Assembly (NCBI RefSeq): GCF_019320115.1
Contig: NC_089581.1
Span: 94,424,802 to 94,488,801, forward strand
Source of the DNA: Miscanthus floridulus
Taxonomy: Eukaryota; Streptophyta; Magnoliopsida; Poales; Poaceae
DNA length: 64,000 nt
Direction: 5' to 3'
The notes under the pieces were generated by a model. The model worked only from the letters and a program-made list of their open reading frames with translations. It did no database searches and was not told the DNA's origin. Each line of letters opens with the position of its first letter. Position 1 is the stretch's first letter. Positions 31,192 through 42,236 of the stretch are shown here, one piece after another. Made by a program: the position numbers and the translations under genes.

Positions 31192-32681
31192 GTCCTTTGC
31201 TCGGCCTTGAGTAAAGTTCTAAGGACTAAATGGGTTCATCTCCTTGATTTGAAAATCTACATACATATTATTCCAAGCTTCACCTAAACCTATGAACTTC
31301 CAAGTGTCTACCAAAATATCTTGGGTGATTGAAAAATAGAATAACTTGGATTCAAGTCTTCTCACTCTATTCATGCTCAGAAACTTGGGTTTTTGTATGA
31401 TTTTGAAAACATAAAGATAGCTTTTGTTCCTTGAATGATTCTCTCAAGTCGCTCAAATTGGTAAGTGGTTCCTCACCAAGGCATATGTTGAGAGTTTGCC
31501 ATCACTTTGATCATCCTACTTCTAAAGAGCTTATCTGGAGTTTTGGGTAGGGATGAAAATATCGAGGCACACTTACCTTGCATATATTGTAAAGTCAAAT
31601 TCCGGACCTCACCAGAGAGAAGCATCATACTTTTAGATCAAAACTGTGCAAGTGTGTGGAATTTGATGGAACTATACTCCTTTGTTTGATATGATCTCTA
31701 GCCTTTATTTTTGAGACATGGCTAGCTTATTTTTCTTATGAGCCTTCATATGCTCATCATTTTTTTCAAATATCTTAGGACCTTCATGTGCCCCATTTTT
31801 TTCTTTTTTCAACACTTTGGGACCTTCATGTGCCCCATTTTTTCTCAACTCTTTTTTGCATAGCCTTTTTTCTCTTTCTAGAAATATGTTAGGGAGATCA
31901 TATTGTAGAGCATGGAGTATTTATTTACTGGTGATGGAAACTTGTTTTAGCATATTCCCAGTGTAGGAATAGTTGTTTTATGTGGCGTGTAGGTGAGTTT
32001 TGATCTTAGGAGCATGAAAAATCTCTCAACAGGGGTCACAAAACTTGACCAAACCTAACACAAAGAGGCATATGTGGAAGGGTTTTGTCATGTATGAACA
32101 CATATGGCCTTGGTATGTTTTTGTATATCATTCAAGGAACATGCTATTTGAAATTTGTTTTGTAAAGATAAACCCCAAGTTCTTTGCAAGAATGAGCAAG
32201 CATCATATCATCCTACTATATCTCATTCGTTAATCACTTAAATAAAATGGGATCCCCATGATAAGTGTTCACAAGTTTTTAGGAATATTAGCAAGGAATA
32301 AACAGTATGCAAACTTTTAATCATAGGAGAGATGGAGTAATCACTTTGTAATTTATCTCAAAATTTGTTCAGTTTTAAATTCTTATTGTTCTAAATATGG
32401 AGAGAAGAGTGAGTTGCACAAACCGAAGTTTTGAACATGGCGATCTTTTTGTGGAACTGAGCTGGAGGCGAGTGTGGCGCTTCCCCCACACTTGTTTTCG
32501 AACCTATCTTATTTGTAAACAAAAGAAAATACAAAAACAAGTGTAGACAACAATTCTACTAAAAATCTTTATTGAATTTGGGATGTATTTATTTTGAGTT
32601 AGGGAATTTGTTAAAAACAATTAATTTTATTACATCTATTTTTTCTTTGGGATTATATGAAGGCTCCAAGAAAAGTTTTAA
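31192..32681 (-). other. Non-coding 3' spacer of Athila-3
   Basis: About 1.5 kb between integrase and LTR where some Athila elements carry an envelope-like ORF. No ORF over 62 codons here and no signal or membrane pattern, so no envelope-like gene is supported. Bounded by two polypurine-like tracts. Confidence 0.65.
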
Positions 32682-33840
32682 TCATTGACCATTTACCTTA
32701 AAAGCATTACCTTCGTCGTCTTGAATTGTGATCGCACCATGTGATGACGTGTTGACGATGGTATACGGTCCTTTCCACTTACTCTGAAGTTTTCCTTCAC
32801 TGAAGAGCTTGACTTTAGAGTTGAATAGTAGTACCTTATCTCCTTCCTTAAACTCTTTTTGCTTGATTCGGTGATTGGATCTTTTGGTTCTTTCTTTATA
32901 AGATTGGCACTGTGGTAAGCCTTCTCCCTCCATTCTTTTAGCTTGGCAATCTGCTTTTGTCTATTTCTGTCAGCTAGTTTTACATCCATGTTCCAGCTCT
33001 TTAATGCCCAGTGAGCTCTATGCTCAAGCTTGACTGGTAAGTGGCAACTTTTTTCCATAAACGAGTTGGTATGGTGACATGCCGATGGGGGTTTTGTAAG
33101 CTATCATGTATGCCCAAAGTGCATCAGGTAGCTTGTCCTTCTAGCCTTTCCCCATCTCATTGACCATTTTCTACAGGATGTTTTTGATCTACTTGTTTGA
33201 CATGTCTGCCTAACCACTTGTTTGAGGATGGTAGGGTGTGGCTATGTTGTGCCTTGATCCAAGCTCCTTCAGAAAGTTTCAGAAGGTCTTATCATTGAAG
33301 TGAGACCCTCCATCACTTATGACCATCTTGGGTGTTCCGAAGCGAGGGAAGATCACTTCATGGAACATCCTTTGGGGATGCTTAGCATCAGCAGCTCTTC
33401 ATAGTAAGGCCTCCACCCATTTGGATACATAGACAATGGCTACCAGGATGTACTCGCTATTATGAGATTTTGGGAATGCTCCCATGAAGTCAATGCCCCA
33501 TATGTCGAATATCTCTATTTGAAGGTTGTAGTGCAAGGGCATTGCATTGCGAGTGGTGATGCTCCCATGTAGCTGACATTTCCAACATCTTCAGATGAAT
33601 TTTTTGGTGTCTTTGTACATCGTAGGCCAGAAGAACCCACACTGCTAGATCTTGGCTTGTGTACGGAATACTCCATAATGGCCTTCATATGGTGTTGCAT
33701 GTCATTTTTATATGATTTGCATCCCTTTTGCCATTGGTATGCACCTCCTCAACAGTCCGTCAAAACACACCCTATACAGGTATGGGTCATCCGAAAGGTG
33801 ACGTCTGCTTTTGACTTGCAGCTTTTTCTTGTTCTCCCTT
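32682..33840 (-). pseudogene. pol: Athila-3 integrase
   Basis: Minus-strand reading across stops and a frameshift near 32930 shows the zinc-binding region (W-KCQ-HG), core blocks DIWGIDFMG and [15 protein letters not shown], then VISDGGSHF, the HPQTSG segment and the post-core YKTPIGMSPYQLVYGK. The C-terminal part, with CHLPVKLEHRAHWAL and the basic tail, is open at 32693-33058. DDE-type integrase inserts cDNA into the genome. It is clearly interrupted, e.g. stops around 33150-33240 and 33410. Confidence 0.85.
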
Positions 33841-33851
33841 GGTGGTACGTA

Positions 33852-34319
33852 TCATATGACCATGAAGTTCACTATGTTTGTGTACCATAGGTTGGAGTCC
33901 ATCACCTTCAGTAGCATGTTGTTGCATAGGAAGTCATTTATTGGTAGCTCCTGCATGTTAGTGACTTGCATACGTGACAAATGATCTGCAACAATATTTT
34001 CTACTCCTTTTTTATCTTTTATTTCAAGGCCAAATTCTTGGAGTAGAAGTACCCATCTTATTAATCTAGGTTTAGCATCTTTCTTAGTGAGCAAGTATTT
34101 TAATGCAGCATGATCAGTGTAAATGATAACTTTTACTCCTACTAAGTAAGACATAAACTTATCTATAGCAAAAACAACTGCTAGCGACTCTTTTTCGGTG
34201 GTGGCATAGTTAAGTTGTGCTCCAGTTAGTGTTTTGCTTGCGTAAGTGATCGCATGATGCTTCTTATCCTTGGTTTGGCCAAGGACCACCCCAACAGCAT
34301 AGTCACTAGCATCACACAT
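33852..34319 (-). pseudogene. pol: Athila-3 RNase H
   Basis: 155-codon open stretch covering the whole domain: [14 protein letters not shown] with the first catalytic Asp, the helix [13 protein letters not shown] with the Glu, [11 protein letters not shown] with the third Asp, and the C-terminal NIVADHLSR. It is downstream of RT and in frame with the connection. It degrades RNA in the hybrid. The best-preserved enzymatic domain of this element; a stop separates it from the RT end at 34332. Confidence 0.9.
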
Positions 34320-34331
34320 GATCTCGAATGG

Positions 34332-35290
34332 CTATGACCAATCGGGAGGTTGGATGATTGGCACTGAGATGAGTGCTTTCTTGAGGGTAAGGAAACCATT
34401 TAAGCACTCATTGGTAAACTCAAAAGGCGCATCCTTAGCTAACAGGTTCATGAGGGGTCTAGAGATGTGCAAAAAGTTTTTTATAAAACATCTGTAGAAC
34501 TCCGCAAGATCTAGGAAGCTATGGATTACTTTCATGTTCACAGGGGGTGGTAGTTGCTCAATAACCTCAATCTTGGCTTTGTCTACCTCGATCCCCCTTT
34601 TGGACACAAGGTTCCCAAGGACGATGCCTTCTCGGACCATGAAATGGCACTTTCCCAATTAAGTACCAGGTCCTTTTCTTGGCATCGTTGCAAGACTTTG
34701 TCTAAATTCTTAAGACAATGATTGAAAGTTTTCCCATAGACCGAAAAATCATCCTTGAAGACCTCCATGATCTCTTCAAACATTTCTGAGAAAATAGACA
34801 TCATGCACTGTTTGAACAAAGCGGGTGCATTGCACAACCCAAACAACATTCGTTTATACACATACGTTCCATATGGGCAAGTGAATGTAGTCTTGCTTTG
34901 ATCATCCAAGTGGATAGGAATCTGATGATACCCTGAATACCCATCACGGAAACAGAAGAAAGAGTGCTTCACCAACCGCTCTAACATTTGATCAATGAAA
35001 GGTAGCGGGAAGTGATCATTCTTTGTAGCCAAGTTAAGTTTTTGGTAATCTACACACATCCTCCACCCCGTGATGGTTCATTGTGGGATCAATTTGTTTT
35101 TATTATTCTCCACGACCATCATTCCTCCTTTCTTGGGTACCACTTGGATGGGACTAACTCAATCGCTTTGTGTTATAGAATAAATTATCTCAGCATGAAT
35201 AAGTTTGAGGACCTCCTTCTTCACGACCTCCTGCATCGCATTATTCAGCCATCGCTGAGGTTCTCTAGACGGTGTGCTAGAGGGATTTAT
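34332..35290 (-). pseudogene. pol: Athila-3 reverse transcriptase
   Basis: Two overlapping ORFs (34583-35059, 34332-34658) joined by a one-base shift near 34655. The upstream part, with VSPIQVVPKKGGM and ENNKNKLIPQ, is interrupted by stops at 35070-35180. Motifs: MCVDYQKLN, RDGYSGYHQIPI (first catalytic Asp), FGLCNAPALFKQCM, and FKDDFSVYG at the active site, where DD is intact but the residue before is Lys instead of Met. Thumb block: GIEVDKAKIEVI. The polymerase is inactive in this copy because of frame breaks. Confidence 0.9.
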
Positions 35291-36100
35291 TGGAATGTGA
35301 TGGACTTATCCCCCTTAAATCCTAAAGGGAATACCCAAAAACAGACCTATGTTTCTCAAGAACGGCGTTGAGTTTGTATGTATCCTCATCAGTAAGCTTG
35401 TCACTTATGATTACATGAGTTTTGGTGTCACCATTAAGAAAAGCATAATGTAGGCTAGCGGGTAATGGTTTAAGTTCAACCAGAGGTCATGCCGGTACTT
35501 CCTCCTTAGGAAGATTTATGGTCTCACCTAAGTCGTCCTCCTCTTCAATGAAGAGTTTGGCATTTTGCTCTAAGGCCGACTTGGGACATTCAAAGTGCAA
35601 AACTAACATGACCTCCTCAGGTAGTTGTGGATAGGGGACAGATTTTGCCACCGAGTTTTTGGCTTGAGTGACAAGAATGGAAAAAGTGTCTCTCTCCAGC
35701 TTTATGTCTAGATCCCCTGATGTTGGTGGCTCGACAAGGAGTTTTCTAGGGGATGCCCTATCACGATGTCAAAACCCTGAATGTTAAAGGTGTTGAAATC
35801 AAGGACCATAATGACAACACCATGATGTATTGTTGCACTATGTAGAATTCCACGTCCCTTCAGGCTAGAACATAGGGCAAGTCTAAGAGATTTGTTTGTT
35901 GGAGCAAGAGGTTCATTGCCAAAATAGACAGACACAAAGGATGTGGACATGATGTTTGCTCCAATAGTCAGATTGTATAGCACATCCACCATATCATCAT
36001 GGATATTGCATTGAATGGTTAAACAAATGGTGTGAATCAGAATTTCTTCAGAAGGGAGCTCCGCTTCTTCTATCCATTCGCTACTCATGATGGCAGTCAA
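35291..36100 (-). pseudogene. pol: Athila-3 protease and linker to RT
   Basis: ORF 35708-36100 contains the retropepsin fold: LYNLTIGANIMS aligned with the Athila active site, followed by MVLDFNTF and the block VIGHPLEN. The residue expected to be the catalytic Asp reads Asn (LYN), suggesting loss of activity. The linker (35291-35707) includes ELKPLPASLHYAFLN, a conserved segment before Athila RT. The exact alignment of the active site is my reading and could be off by a few residues. Confidence 0.7.
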
Positions 36101-36990
36101 CTACCTGATGGATTCCCTAAGGAACTCTTTGTCTAGAGGGTCGGGGGGAGTGATAGGAACTGGTGGTCTCCTTTGGTATGAGTATTTTGAGGCATTACCG
36201 AAATCTTCGTGAAATTCATCCTCGAAATATGGAAATTCTGAAGGTTGGAAACCTTCCTCTAGAGTTTCTGGTTTGGGTGAGGGTCTCTAAATGGGAGTTA
36301 TGAGTTTGGCCTTGCCTAAAGAGACTTCCTCATGGCTTGATTCAGGCTCTACATGGGGGGTTCTAGGGGAGGAGTGTTCTCTAGAATGCCGTCTAGTAAT
36401 GCTTCTCCTTCTGCTATGGTTTTATGGTTGAACGAACCTCCGACAGCGATATCAAGTTGTAGGGCAGATTCCTTGCTAAGACCTAACCAAAAATGCTATA
36501 ACAGCACAAGGTTTGGTATAGACAAGTCTAGGCCAGAGTGTGTTATGAGTGAAAATCTAGCCCAAGCTACACCTATGGTTTCCTTCTCTTTTTGTTGGAA
36601 ATTGAGAATCTCCTATCATAGTGAAGTGATTCGAGATATAGGGAAGAACACGAGATAGAATCTGCTCCTCAATTCTTCCTAATCTCCTTTTATCTTCCCT
36701 ATGTTATGGGCATACCTTTGTTTTGCCCTCTCATCAAGAGAGAAGGAAAACAACTTCCATCGAAGAGTTTCATGTGACATGGCCAAAATGGTTAGGCATT
36801 CATAGAGCTACTCAAATTCCTATAGGTGATGATATGGGATTTCATAATCTAACCCCAAGAAGGTTTGTTCCTGAACCATGGCTATAAAGTTAGGGTGGAG
36901 TTCAAAGCTAGAAGCTATGTTTGGCTTCGAGGATTACGGTGGCTCTAAGAACTCGCCCTTAGGAGCAGAAAGTTGTTGAATTGTTTTGTG
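36101..36990 (-). pseudogene. gag: Athila-3 gag remnants
   Basis: Minus-strand fragments across frames: FELHPNFIAMVQ near 36870-36910, a segment resembling LTILAMSHETLRWKLF near 36750-36800, then LVFFPISRITS-like, ILNFQQKEKETIGVAWARF around 36570-36615 and HFWLGLSKESALQLD around 36440-36500. This is the Athila capsid order. Stops are frequent; there is no open frame longer than 60 codons. Confidence 0.7.
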
Positions 36991-37077
36991 CTCTGTTGGA
37001 AAAGAATAAAAAGAAAATAAAGGTAAAAATAAAAGGGTACACAGGCGAACTAGGTTCAAAGATAATTAAGACAACCA

Positions 37078-37096
37078 TTCCCCGGCAATGGTGCTA
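37078..37096 (-). other. Primer-binding site of Athila-3 (tRNA-Asp type)
   Basis: Minus strand TAGCACCATTGCCGGGGAA, close to TGGCGCCGTTGCCGGGGA. Eight bases separate it from the LTR terminus CCAACA. Only one copy of the site here. Confidence 0.85.
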
Positions 37097-37104
37097 GAAA
37101 TGCT

Positions 37105-38358
37105 TGTTGGTATTCCATAGCATAAGCGAAAGAATTCACAAGCGCACAGATATACCATCATAGCACTTCACCCAGAAGTATTTAGGGTATCATATTTTCC
37201 CAAAGGAACAGATGTGTAAAGTCTCTTAGCTAGTCGCACAAGATAACAAGGAGAAGGATAGCTCAGGTAGTGAGGTTTTTATAAAGGTAGAGGTCTTAAG
37301 TTAAGATAGCCTTGCAACTATAGACTTACTTCGAGCACCGGCTTATACTTGGTCTGCTAAGTACCTCCAGCTTCTAGCTCTACGCCGAACCCGAACATGG
37401 GGGATTACAAGGGATGGACAGGGCTGTCACCACCTATCGCCTACCCCTCAACCATAGGGAATGAGGCAAACGAAGGTAGCCTCTAGCCTAGACACCACGT
37501 CTATGCTATCGACTACTACTCTAGTGTGCATGCAAGAGTTATCCATCTTTATTAGGTCCCTTTTACTAGAGTATCCATCATGAGAACGGACGATGAACCC
37601 ACAAGAATATAGTGATCAAAGATAACTTTTCTTAAGAACTCAACACCAAAGATAAACAAACAACCCTTATACTCCAAGTAGTACTTGGTTCGTTGAGGTA
37701 CAAATGTAGAGGGAGCCGACAACCCCGGCACTCTGTCTACTCGATGTACTAGGGTCGCCAAGTACAAGAAGTAGAGGTAGCCGACATTCTAGTACTCCTC
37801 CAACTCGTAGCTCACTCACTCCCTATTCTAATTCTAGCTAAAGCCTAGGTAGGAATGAAGCTCTTATTCTCTCTTGCTCTCTTGTGTGTCGATGATCCAT
37901 GAATGTGAAGGGGGTCTTCTTATATAGGCTTGAGGAGGTTGGTTTGCTTGGTATTTTAGGAAAGCAATGCATGCAACCGCCTCCACATGCATTGAATGCA
38001 CCACCTAGGAAAGATGGGGCCAGGTGGAGCTAGGGGCGGTGCGGATGTGGCCGCACCCTCGGCTGTGCGCCTGGCCACCGCCTTCGACATGTGGGCTCCT
38101 AGCTGGGCCTGGGCCTCTGCTGTGCTGGTGTTCTACCCTAGTGTGGAGTATGAATGGGCTTTTGCATATGTTTTGCTTGAATGCGCCTTCTTGGTTGTGC
38201 ATTTTGGTGCATTTTCATGTGTTGCCCTACAAAACATGTATATACCAAAACATGTGGAAAATGTGAGTTGTAAGCCCTAATTCTAAGTTTTGGCATTCAT
38301 ATTTGTTTTATTTTGTTTAAATGTTATCGGTAGAGATATGAGTTAAGCATTGCCAACA
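37105..38358 (-). repeat. Athila-3 5' LTR (right copy)
   Basis: TGTTGGTATT (37105) to TTGCCAACA (38358), 1254 bp with imperfect inverted ends. TATA on the minus strand at 37919-37926. ORFs 37552-37767 and 37996-38280 are LTR noise (parallel frames occur in the left LTR). Confidence 0.92.
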
Positions 38359-39191
38359 GCGAGTGAGAGAGAGAGAGGGCATAGAGGGTACCAGCGGCCT
38401 CCTTACTATCTTCTACAGTGAGACAGAGAGCTCATGGTGGCGGTGAAGCAGCGGTGGTATGATTGAAGCAACGACGGTGCACTAGGGTTTGGAAGCTCGG
38501 GTGCTTAGCTAAGGTATGGCGGTGGCCGAAACTTGGCTTGGGTTGCGTGAAACAATGCAGCTGGCCTGAATTTATAGTCCGGTGGGTGCCCTAGGAAAGG
38601 AAGGGGAAGATTAGGCTAGGGATTGTGTCGGTGTGGGAGAAAGGAAAGGAGAGGGGCTATCGTCGGGAGGTAGGTGACGCTTGACGGGTGGGTCCTACTT
38701 GTCAGTTACAGACGATACGAGGCCTATAAGTCAGCTAGAGACAAGGGACGTGCACAGGTGAGCTAGGCTCTCTGCCTTGGCATGGGCTAGGCCTGCTGAA
38801 GTGGGCCACAGGATTTGGGGGAGGATGGTAGGGGTCGAGCTAGGCTCTAATCCGATGAGTGGGCCTACAGGGGAATGGAGGGGGCAGACTGTAGGGAGAG
38901 AGGGTTTGGGCCTTCGGGCCAAAATAGGGAGGGAGGAGAGTTTTTGTTTTTTTATCTTTAAAGCCTTTTTAAATCCTTTTCAAAAGCAATTTGAATTCAT
39001 TTGGAACTTTGGTCAAAACCACTCACCTCAATGAAGCAAATACAAAAGCATGAATGCTTGGACATGTTTCTACACCCTATGATAATTTTTAATTCAAGAA
39101 AAATATTATTCTCCTATGTTTCATGAGCACAAAAAATCAAAACTAAATCATTTTATCTCTATTTCCAAAAATGCAAATTTTAGGTTGTTAC
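38359..39191 (-). repeat. Tekay-type LTR fragment, minus strand
   Basis: Reverse complement starts TGTAACAACCTAAAATTTGC (at 39191) and continues TTTTTGGAAATAGAG, GTGCTCATGAAACATAGG, TGGTTTTGA, GGCCCGAAGGCCC, collinear with 19454 to about 20000. Only the first 0.83 kb of the LTR is present; it ends at the Athila-3 LTR. It is inserted in the Tat-1 RT at 39192. Confidence 0.85.
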
Positions 39192-39960
39192 AACTAGCAA
39201 ACATAGTCATGGTGAAAAAGAAGAATGAAAATTGATGAATGTGTATTGATTTCATAGATTTGAACAAATTATGCCCCAAAGACAACTTCCCACTTCCAAG
39301 AATTAACACACTAGTTGATCAAGTAGCTAGAAGTGAAATGCTCATCTTCTTAGATTGTTTTTAGGATATAACCAAATTTGGATGAAAAAAGTGGATGAAG
39401 AATTCACAAGTTTCATCACACCATTGGGAACATACTACTTTGTAATAATGGTAGAGGGGCTTCACAATGCTGGAACAACATTTGTAAGAATGACATCAAC
39501 AGTATTGCATGATCAGATTGGCAAAAACATCTTGGCATCTGTGGATGACAGTGGTCAAAAGCAAGAAAATAGAGGATCACATCAAAGATCTCTAGGAAAC
39601 ATTTTCAAATCTACGCAAAGCAAACTTAAAATTGAATTCGAAGAAATGCACTTTCAGAGTACAAAAAGGAAAAAATTCTAGGATGCATTGTATCCGCAAA
39701 AGGGATTGAGCCTAATCCGAACAAAGTTCAAGCAATCTTGAACATGAGAGTTCCAGAAAACATAAAATATGTTCAAAAGCTGATAGAAAGATTGGTGGCT
39801 CTAAATAGATTCATTTTGAAATCTACAGAGTGAAGCATTATATTTCAAGCACTTAAAGGGGCAAAAAGTAACTTCACTTGGGGACCTTCGCAACAACATG
39901 TATTTGAAGAAATAAAAAGACATCTCTTAAAGCTAACCACTTTAGCAACACCAACTCCAA
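39192..39960 (+). pseudogene. pol: Tat-1 reverse transcriptase
   Basis: Starts inside RT with LANIVMVKKKN. Then CIDFIDLNKLCPKDNFPLPR, FLDCFXGYNQIW (catalytic Asp), EEFTSFITPLGTYYFV, GLHNAGTTFVRM, and SVDD at the active site (39538-39549) where YVDD is usual. After a frameshift: GCIVSAKGIEPNPNKVQAIL (across 39680-39740) and RLVALNRFI-like. Stops and shifts throughout. Confidence 0.85.
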
Positions 39961-40290
39961 GGGGTTAATTACTTCTATATGTTTTAGCCAAAGAAAGTGT
40001 AGTAAGCGTAGTTTTTGTCCAAGAACAAGAAACTCAACATTCGAAGAAACAAGTCCCAATCTATTTTGTATTAGAAAGACTATCTGGCTCAAAAGTATAT
40101 TACTCAGAGATCAAGAAAATAGCATATGTAGTTTTGACAAGTAGCAAGAAAGTTGAAGCATTATTTTCAAGTACACAAGATAAGAGTACCAATATAAACC
40201 ACCCTCTAAAAGAAGTCTTGCAAAGTTACGGATCTTCAGGAAGACTGGGAAAATGGATAGCAGAATTGTCTCAGCACTACATTAAATATT
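39961..40290 (+). pseudogene. pol: Tat-1 RNase H
   Basis: LYVLAKESVVSVVFVQEQE, FVLERLSGSKVYYSEIKKIAY and the NHPLKEVLQ / GRLGKWIAELS region match the first RNase H of Tat elements. The run is mostly open but starts after a stop (39967) and ends with a stop. Confidence 0.75.
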
Positions 40291-40735
40291 AAAATAGAAC
40301 ATCCATAAAATCACAAGTCCTAGCAGACTTCATAGTTGATTGGACTCCATCTAAAAATCCAAGAGAAGAGAAGAAAAATCCAAAATGGATCATATACTAC
40401 TATGGCGCCTAGGGCTTCATAGGGGTTGGCGTAGTAGCAATTATCAAATCTACATCAGGAATAGAAATGAAGTATGCAACAAGACTTGAATTCCAGCACA
40501 CCAACAATATTGTAGAATACGAAACTATTTTGCTTGGACTTTGCAAAGCAAGAGCAATGAGAATTCAAAGACTGATAATCAAAATAGACTCTCAAATTGT
40601 CGCTGGATACATAGAAAAAGGATTACAAGTCAAGAGATCTGGAGTTAGCAAAATATCTACAATTTCTAAGAGATCAAGAAAAACACTTCGAAGGCTTCAT
40701 AGTAAAAAATATCTCAATAATAGATAATACTGATG
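40291..40735 (+). pseudogene. pol: Tat-1 archaeal-type (second) RNase H
   Basis: VLADFIVDWTP precedes the domain. WIIYYYGA corresponds to the usual YFDGA strand but the Asp is lost. NNIVEYETILLGL keeps the catalytic Glu, and KIDSQIVAGYIEKG keeps the DSQ Asp. A second RNase H here separates Tat/Ogre elements from other plant gypsy lineages. With the first Asp missing and stops in the frame it is inactive. Confidence 0.8.
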
Positions 40736-41512
40736 TTGATAGCAAAAGGTGCAGCCCAGAAAATAAATATGCCCCCTAGATGTTTTTGCCAAGTGTTAAC
40801 TCAAGCTTCAGTAAGGACAATGCAAGAAGCTCCATGGGAAATTCACATAATACAAAGCGAAGATTGGAGAGCATCAATCATGACTTACCTTCATGGACAT
40901 TATGAGCCTGACAATGAAGTTTACAAAGTTAGAATGCAACATAGATCAACAATTACAAGATCATCGACGACCAGTTATACAAACAAGGAATTTGTGAATC
41001 ACTAGTAAAGTGCATACTAGCCGAAGATGGAAGAAAATTACTGCTTGAAATTCCCAAGGGTATTTGTGGCACCCACCCAGGTGTAAGAGCCATGGCTCGA
41101 AAATCATTTCTTCAAGGATTCTACTGGTGATCAACACAAAATGATAGCAAAGACATACTTAAATCTTATCACAATTGCCAAATCTCCACAAGCAAGATAA
41201 GAGCACCAGCAAGTAACTTGTAGAAAATAGAGCCAACTTGGCCATTAGCAAGATGGGGAACTAACATAATAAGGAAACTCCCTCTTTCTTAAGGAAATTA
41301 TCAATATGCTATCATAGCAATTAAATATTTCACTAAGTGAATCGAAGCCAAACCAGTAACTAACATGTCATCTTTTACAATGAGAAAATTCTTGTGGAAA
41401 AACATCATATGTCATTTTGGAGTCCCAAGGCATATAATAGTAGACAATAGAAGTCAATTTGACAGTGAGGACTTTAGAACCTATTGTCATACCATGGGAT
41501 CAAACTTTACTT
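40736..41512 (+). pseudogene. pol: Tat-1 integrase, truncated
   Basis: After a spacer with PWEIHIIQ-like and W...IMTYLHGH, the zinc region ICGTHPGVRAMARKSF...FYW / CQ appears (41060-41190). Core: WPLARWGTNIIRKL-like with stop, YAIIAIKYFTK (first Asp region changed), then HFGVPRHIIVDNRSQFDS and FRTYCHTMGSNF. It ends abruptly near 41512; the HPQANGQ.E block and C-terminus are missing, replaced by the 3' repeats. Confidence 0.8.
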
Positions 41513-41666
41513 TGCTCATCGCTTCATCGTCTGCTATGCTGGGGGCTCGCCAGCTAATCTAGGGACTCCTCAGCGTTTGGATTGTTCATCGCTTCATTGC
41601 TAGCTAAGCTGGGGACTCAGCATTTGGATTCTTCATGCAAGAGTCGCTAGCTAAGATGGGGACTAC
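41513..41666 (+). repeat. Tandem repeat A in Tat-1 3' region
   Basis: Units starting TGCTCATCGCTTCATCG, TGTTCATCGCTTCATTG and a partial third, each with a CTAGCTAAGCTGGGGACTC-type core and ending in TTTGGAT. The purine-rich GGGGGCTC/GGGGACTC cores look like repeated polypurine tracts. Confidence 0.75.
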
Positions 41667-42063
41667 CTTGGTGGTCGAATCTTGCTATGTCTTATCGGTG
41701 TGCTATCATCTTGCTCCATGCTATTCGGATCAGGGTGCTGATCTTGGGCAGCACATCTGGGTCTTGATACCCACATGTCAGATGATGTTGACAAGCTTTC
41801 AGATTTATTTTCTTTGACCCTGCTACAAGATTCATTCTTCATCTTCTAGCAGGCTCGGGGACTAAGTGGCAACACTTCACCTAGCGGTGAATGTAGTGCT
41901 CTTTTCTTGATTTACCCTCCTTATTGACTAAATCATGGATGATTCCTCGCAAATGGAGTCTAAGTGGCTATACTTCGCCTAAGGTGGAGAATTTTCAAAT
42001 TTTTATCTTGAGCCCCTTACATCCTTCTGGCAAGCCTTACTTGGCTAAGTCTGAGATCTATGT

Positions 42064-42173
42064 ACCAGTTAAACTGGTTGGCTTCGACTTTCACCGCTCT
42101 GTTCACTAGTTAAACTGGTCGGCTTCGACTTCCACCGCTTGAATCACCGGTTAAACTGATTGGCTTCATGTCA
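42064..42173 (+). repeat. Tandem repeat B, 41-bp unit
   Basis: Three units at 42064, 42105 and 42146 (exact 41-bp period): ACYRGTTAAACTGGTYGGC followed by TTCGACTTYCACCGCT; the third is truncated. Centre CCAGTTAAACTGG is nearly palindromic. Confidence 0.85.
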
Positions 42174-42236
42174 AACTGCTCGTACTTGTTCAAGACAGCA
42201 TTGCTCAAAGGATACAAGGTGCTTGAGGACTAGCTA

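Larger units (their letters stand above)
29931..38358 (-). mobile_element. Athila-type Ty3-gypsy element with both LTRs (Athila-3), minus strand
   Basis: 5' LTR 37105-38358, tRNA-Asp-type primer site 37078-37096, gag remnants, protease, RT, RNase H, integrase, a 1.3-kb non-coding spacer, polypurine tract and 3' LTR 29931-31175. Total 8.4 kb. The domain order PR-RT-RH-INT is gypsy; the primer site and protein sequences are Athila. Multiple stops make it inactive. Flanks GTGAG (29926-29930) and GCGAG (38359-38363) could be a diverged target duplication. Confidence 0.88.

Noticed and set aside
31192..32681. Envelope-like gene in the Athila-3 spacer
   Set aside because: No ORF above about 60 codons and no signal peptide or transmembrane pattern.
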